A stretch of 5,681 bases of DNA, from the NCBI GenBank assembly GCA_905373185.1, contig CAJPSE010000120.1:1-5681 (forward strand). The letters run 5' to 3'. The notes beneath the pieces were generated by a model. The model had not been told where the DNA came from, did not search any database, and saw only the letters and a list, made by a program, of their open reading frames with translations. Both the position numbers and the translations under genes were made by a program. Below are positions 4,834 through 5,681 of the stretch, piece by piece. Source of the DNA: an uncultured Fretibacterium sp. (GTDB taxonomy: Bacteria > Synergistota > Synergistia > Synergistales > Aminobacteriaceae). Numbering within the stretch: position 1 is the first letter of the stretch; every line of letters starts with the position of its first letter.

Positions 4834-5460
4834 TCAGAAGGAGAAACCGAAAGGGAGCAGGCCCCACAGCAAGCGAAAGATCGGGTTGAAGAGGACGTCG
4901 ACGATCCCCGTCATCAGAAGTACCAACAGGATGATCATGCCGTACCGCTCCAGCCAGTAATAGTACCGCAGGTATCTGAAGGGCAGGAAGGCCTCCAGCA
5001 CCCTCGAACCGTCGAGCGGCGGGATGGGGATCAGGTTGAAGGCGGCCAGCCCCATGTTGATGGCGATCATCTGAACCAGAACCATAATACCGGCCCTTCC
5101 GGCAAGGCGGTACCAGGGGTCCCCCAGGAAGCGCAGGAACAGCGCGCAGACGACCGCCGTCAAGATGTTTCCCGCGATCCCGGCCAGGGAGACGATGACG
5201 AGGTCCCGGCGCGGATGTCGGAAGTAGCGCGTATTGATCGGGACGGGCTTTGCCCACCCGAACCCCACGAGCAGGAGCATGAGTGTCCCCACGAGGTCGA
5301 AATGGTCCAGGGGATTCAGGGAGAGCCGTCCCGACCGCTCGGCCGTGGGATCCCCCACCAGCTTGGCCGCATAGCCGTGGCAGAACTCGTGGAACGATAT
5401 CGCCCACAGCACGGCGGGCAGCGTCAGCAACAACATCATCGGATCCTGTAAAAGCCTCAA
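4834..5460 (-). CDS. Site-2-type M50 family intramembrane zinc metalloprotease
   Basis: A membrane protease of the small M50 group that lacks PDZ and CBS domains. From the chosen TTG start it has 208 residues. The zinc motif HEFCH (24-28) lies in the first hydrophobic helix. GDPTAERSGRLSLNPLDHFD (36-55) and the hydrophobic GTLMLLLVGFGWAKPVPIN (58-76) follow. Another helix (about 87-112) comes next, then NLIPIPPLDGSRVLEAFLP (142-160), whose Asp150 is the third zinc ligand, and a final hydrophobic stretch (173-193). All catalytic residues are present. The frame is open to an ATG at 5643, but the extra 61 residues are not hydrophobic and look unlike family N termini. The TTG at 5458-5460 has AAGGAG eight bases upstream and gives the familiar short start before the HExxH helix. 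An ATG at 5439 is the alternative. Relatives cut membrane or membrane-proximal substrates; the substrate here is unknown. Confidence 0.88.
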   Translation of the reverse strand: MRLLQDPMMLLLTLPAVLWAISFHEFCHGYAAKLVGDPTAERSGRLSLNPLDHFDLVGTLMLLLVGFGWAKPVPINTRYFRHPRRDLVIVSLAGIAGNILTAVVCALFLRFLGDPWYRLAGRAGIMVLVQMIAINMGLAAFNLIPIPPLDGSRVLEAFLPFRYLRYYYWLERYGMIILLVLLMTGIVDVLFNPIFRLLWGLLPFGFSF

Positions 5461-5476
5461 AACCTCCACTCCTTCC

Positions 5477-5508
5477 CGGGGACCCCAAATCCGAAAACAG
5501 GGTCCCCG
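5477..5508 (-). promoter_or_regulatory. Hairpin immediately upstream of the M50 ribosome binding site
   Basis: CGGGGACCC (5477-5485) and GGGTCCCCG (5500-5508) form a perfect 9-bp stem with a 14-base loop, ending two bases before the AAGGAG Shine-Dalgarno sequence (5474-5469). No U-tract follows on either strand, so it is not an ordinary terminator. It would stand next to the ribosome docking site in the leader mRNA. Confidence 0.45.
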
Positions 5509-5621
5509 TCCCCCTCCCCGCTTCACAGAACAACCGGGGTGAGGGTTCCCACTCATTGTACAGGCCAGCCGGAGAAACTCGACCTCGTTAAATACCGGAC
5601 AGGACGCCAAGGGAAGCGCTG

Positions 5622-5648
5622 ATTCAATCCATGAAGCCCCCATGTCAA
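5622..5648 (-). promoter_or_regulatory. Possible promoter upstream of the M50 gene
   Basis: The minus strand has a perfect TTGACA (5648-5643), but the best -10 nearby, TTGAAT (5627-5622), is only 15 bp away and four of six to consensus. A separate TACAAT (5560-5555) has no partner -35. The right end of the window (5509-5681) otherwise shows no gene I can support; the M50 gene may instead be transcribed from outside. Confidence 0.25.
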
Positions 5649-5681
5649 TTCTTTAGTACCGTCTGTGGGCCAAGCGGCTCT

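Noticed and set aside
4771..5451. Plus-strand frame opposite the M50 protease.
   Set aside because: The translation is Gln/Glu/Asp/His-rich without a fold signature. The minus strand carries HExxH and the PPLDGS motif, so the plus-strand frame is a shadow.

Overview
This window comes from a GC-rich bacterial chromosome. It holds five protein-coding genes in a compact layout: M23 peptidase (+, 5' end outside the window), CNNM/CBS membrane transporter (-), dCache sensor (+), argininosuccinate synthase (-) and site-2-type M50 protease (-). Most of it is ordinary housekeeping and envelope biology. No CRISPR array, insertion sequence, integrase, tRNA or rRNA is visible. An M23 envelope peptidase and a chemoreceptor-type dCache domain would fit a diderm bacterium. 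The general protein style would be compatible with an anaerobic phylum such as Synergistota, but that is a weak impression and the sequence alone does not fix the phylum.

Left part (1-2003): the C-terminal catalytic half of a LytM/M23 peptidoglycan endopeptidase runs convergently into a 442-residue CNNM-CBS-CorC_HlyC protein. The latter closely resembles the E. coli PaeA (YtfL) polyamine exporter in length and motifs. The two genes share a strong GC hairpin at 637-656 that can terminate both. Middle (2004-3309): a roughly 200-base divergent promoter region carries a perfect TATAAT for the paeA-like gene, overlapped by a direct repeat. It leads into a membrane-anchored dCache sensory protein that lacks the second membrane helix and any signalling module, and so looks like a chemoreceptor cut off after its ligand-binding domain. 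Its stop codon falls on the first base of the hairpin that also ends argG.

Right part (3310-5681): argG encodes a complete argininosuccinate synthase. It is preceded by the most unusual DNA in the window. An AT-rich island holds a 9-bp dyad and an excellent sigma70-type promoter (TTGACT, 17 bp, TATACT). Almost at the start site follows an intrinsic-terminator-like hairpin with eight U residues, and then about 120 bases of leader with six CGAA/TTCG motifs, three of them in the larger repeat TATCGAA. This suggests that argG expression is limited by premature termination or by a repeat-binding regulator. Upstream of it, in the same orientation, is a small M50 membrane metalloprotease that probably starts at a TTG codon. 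A 9-bp hairpin and G-tracts lie just ahead of its ribosome binding site.

Apart from argG and the M50 gene, which share a strand, the genes appear to be separate transcription units, and the sequence does not show one pathway uniting them. No clear novel multi-gene system was found. The argG leader and the truncated sensor deserve the second look.
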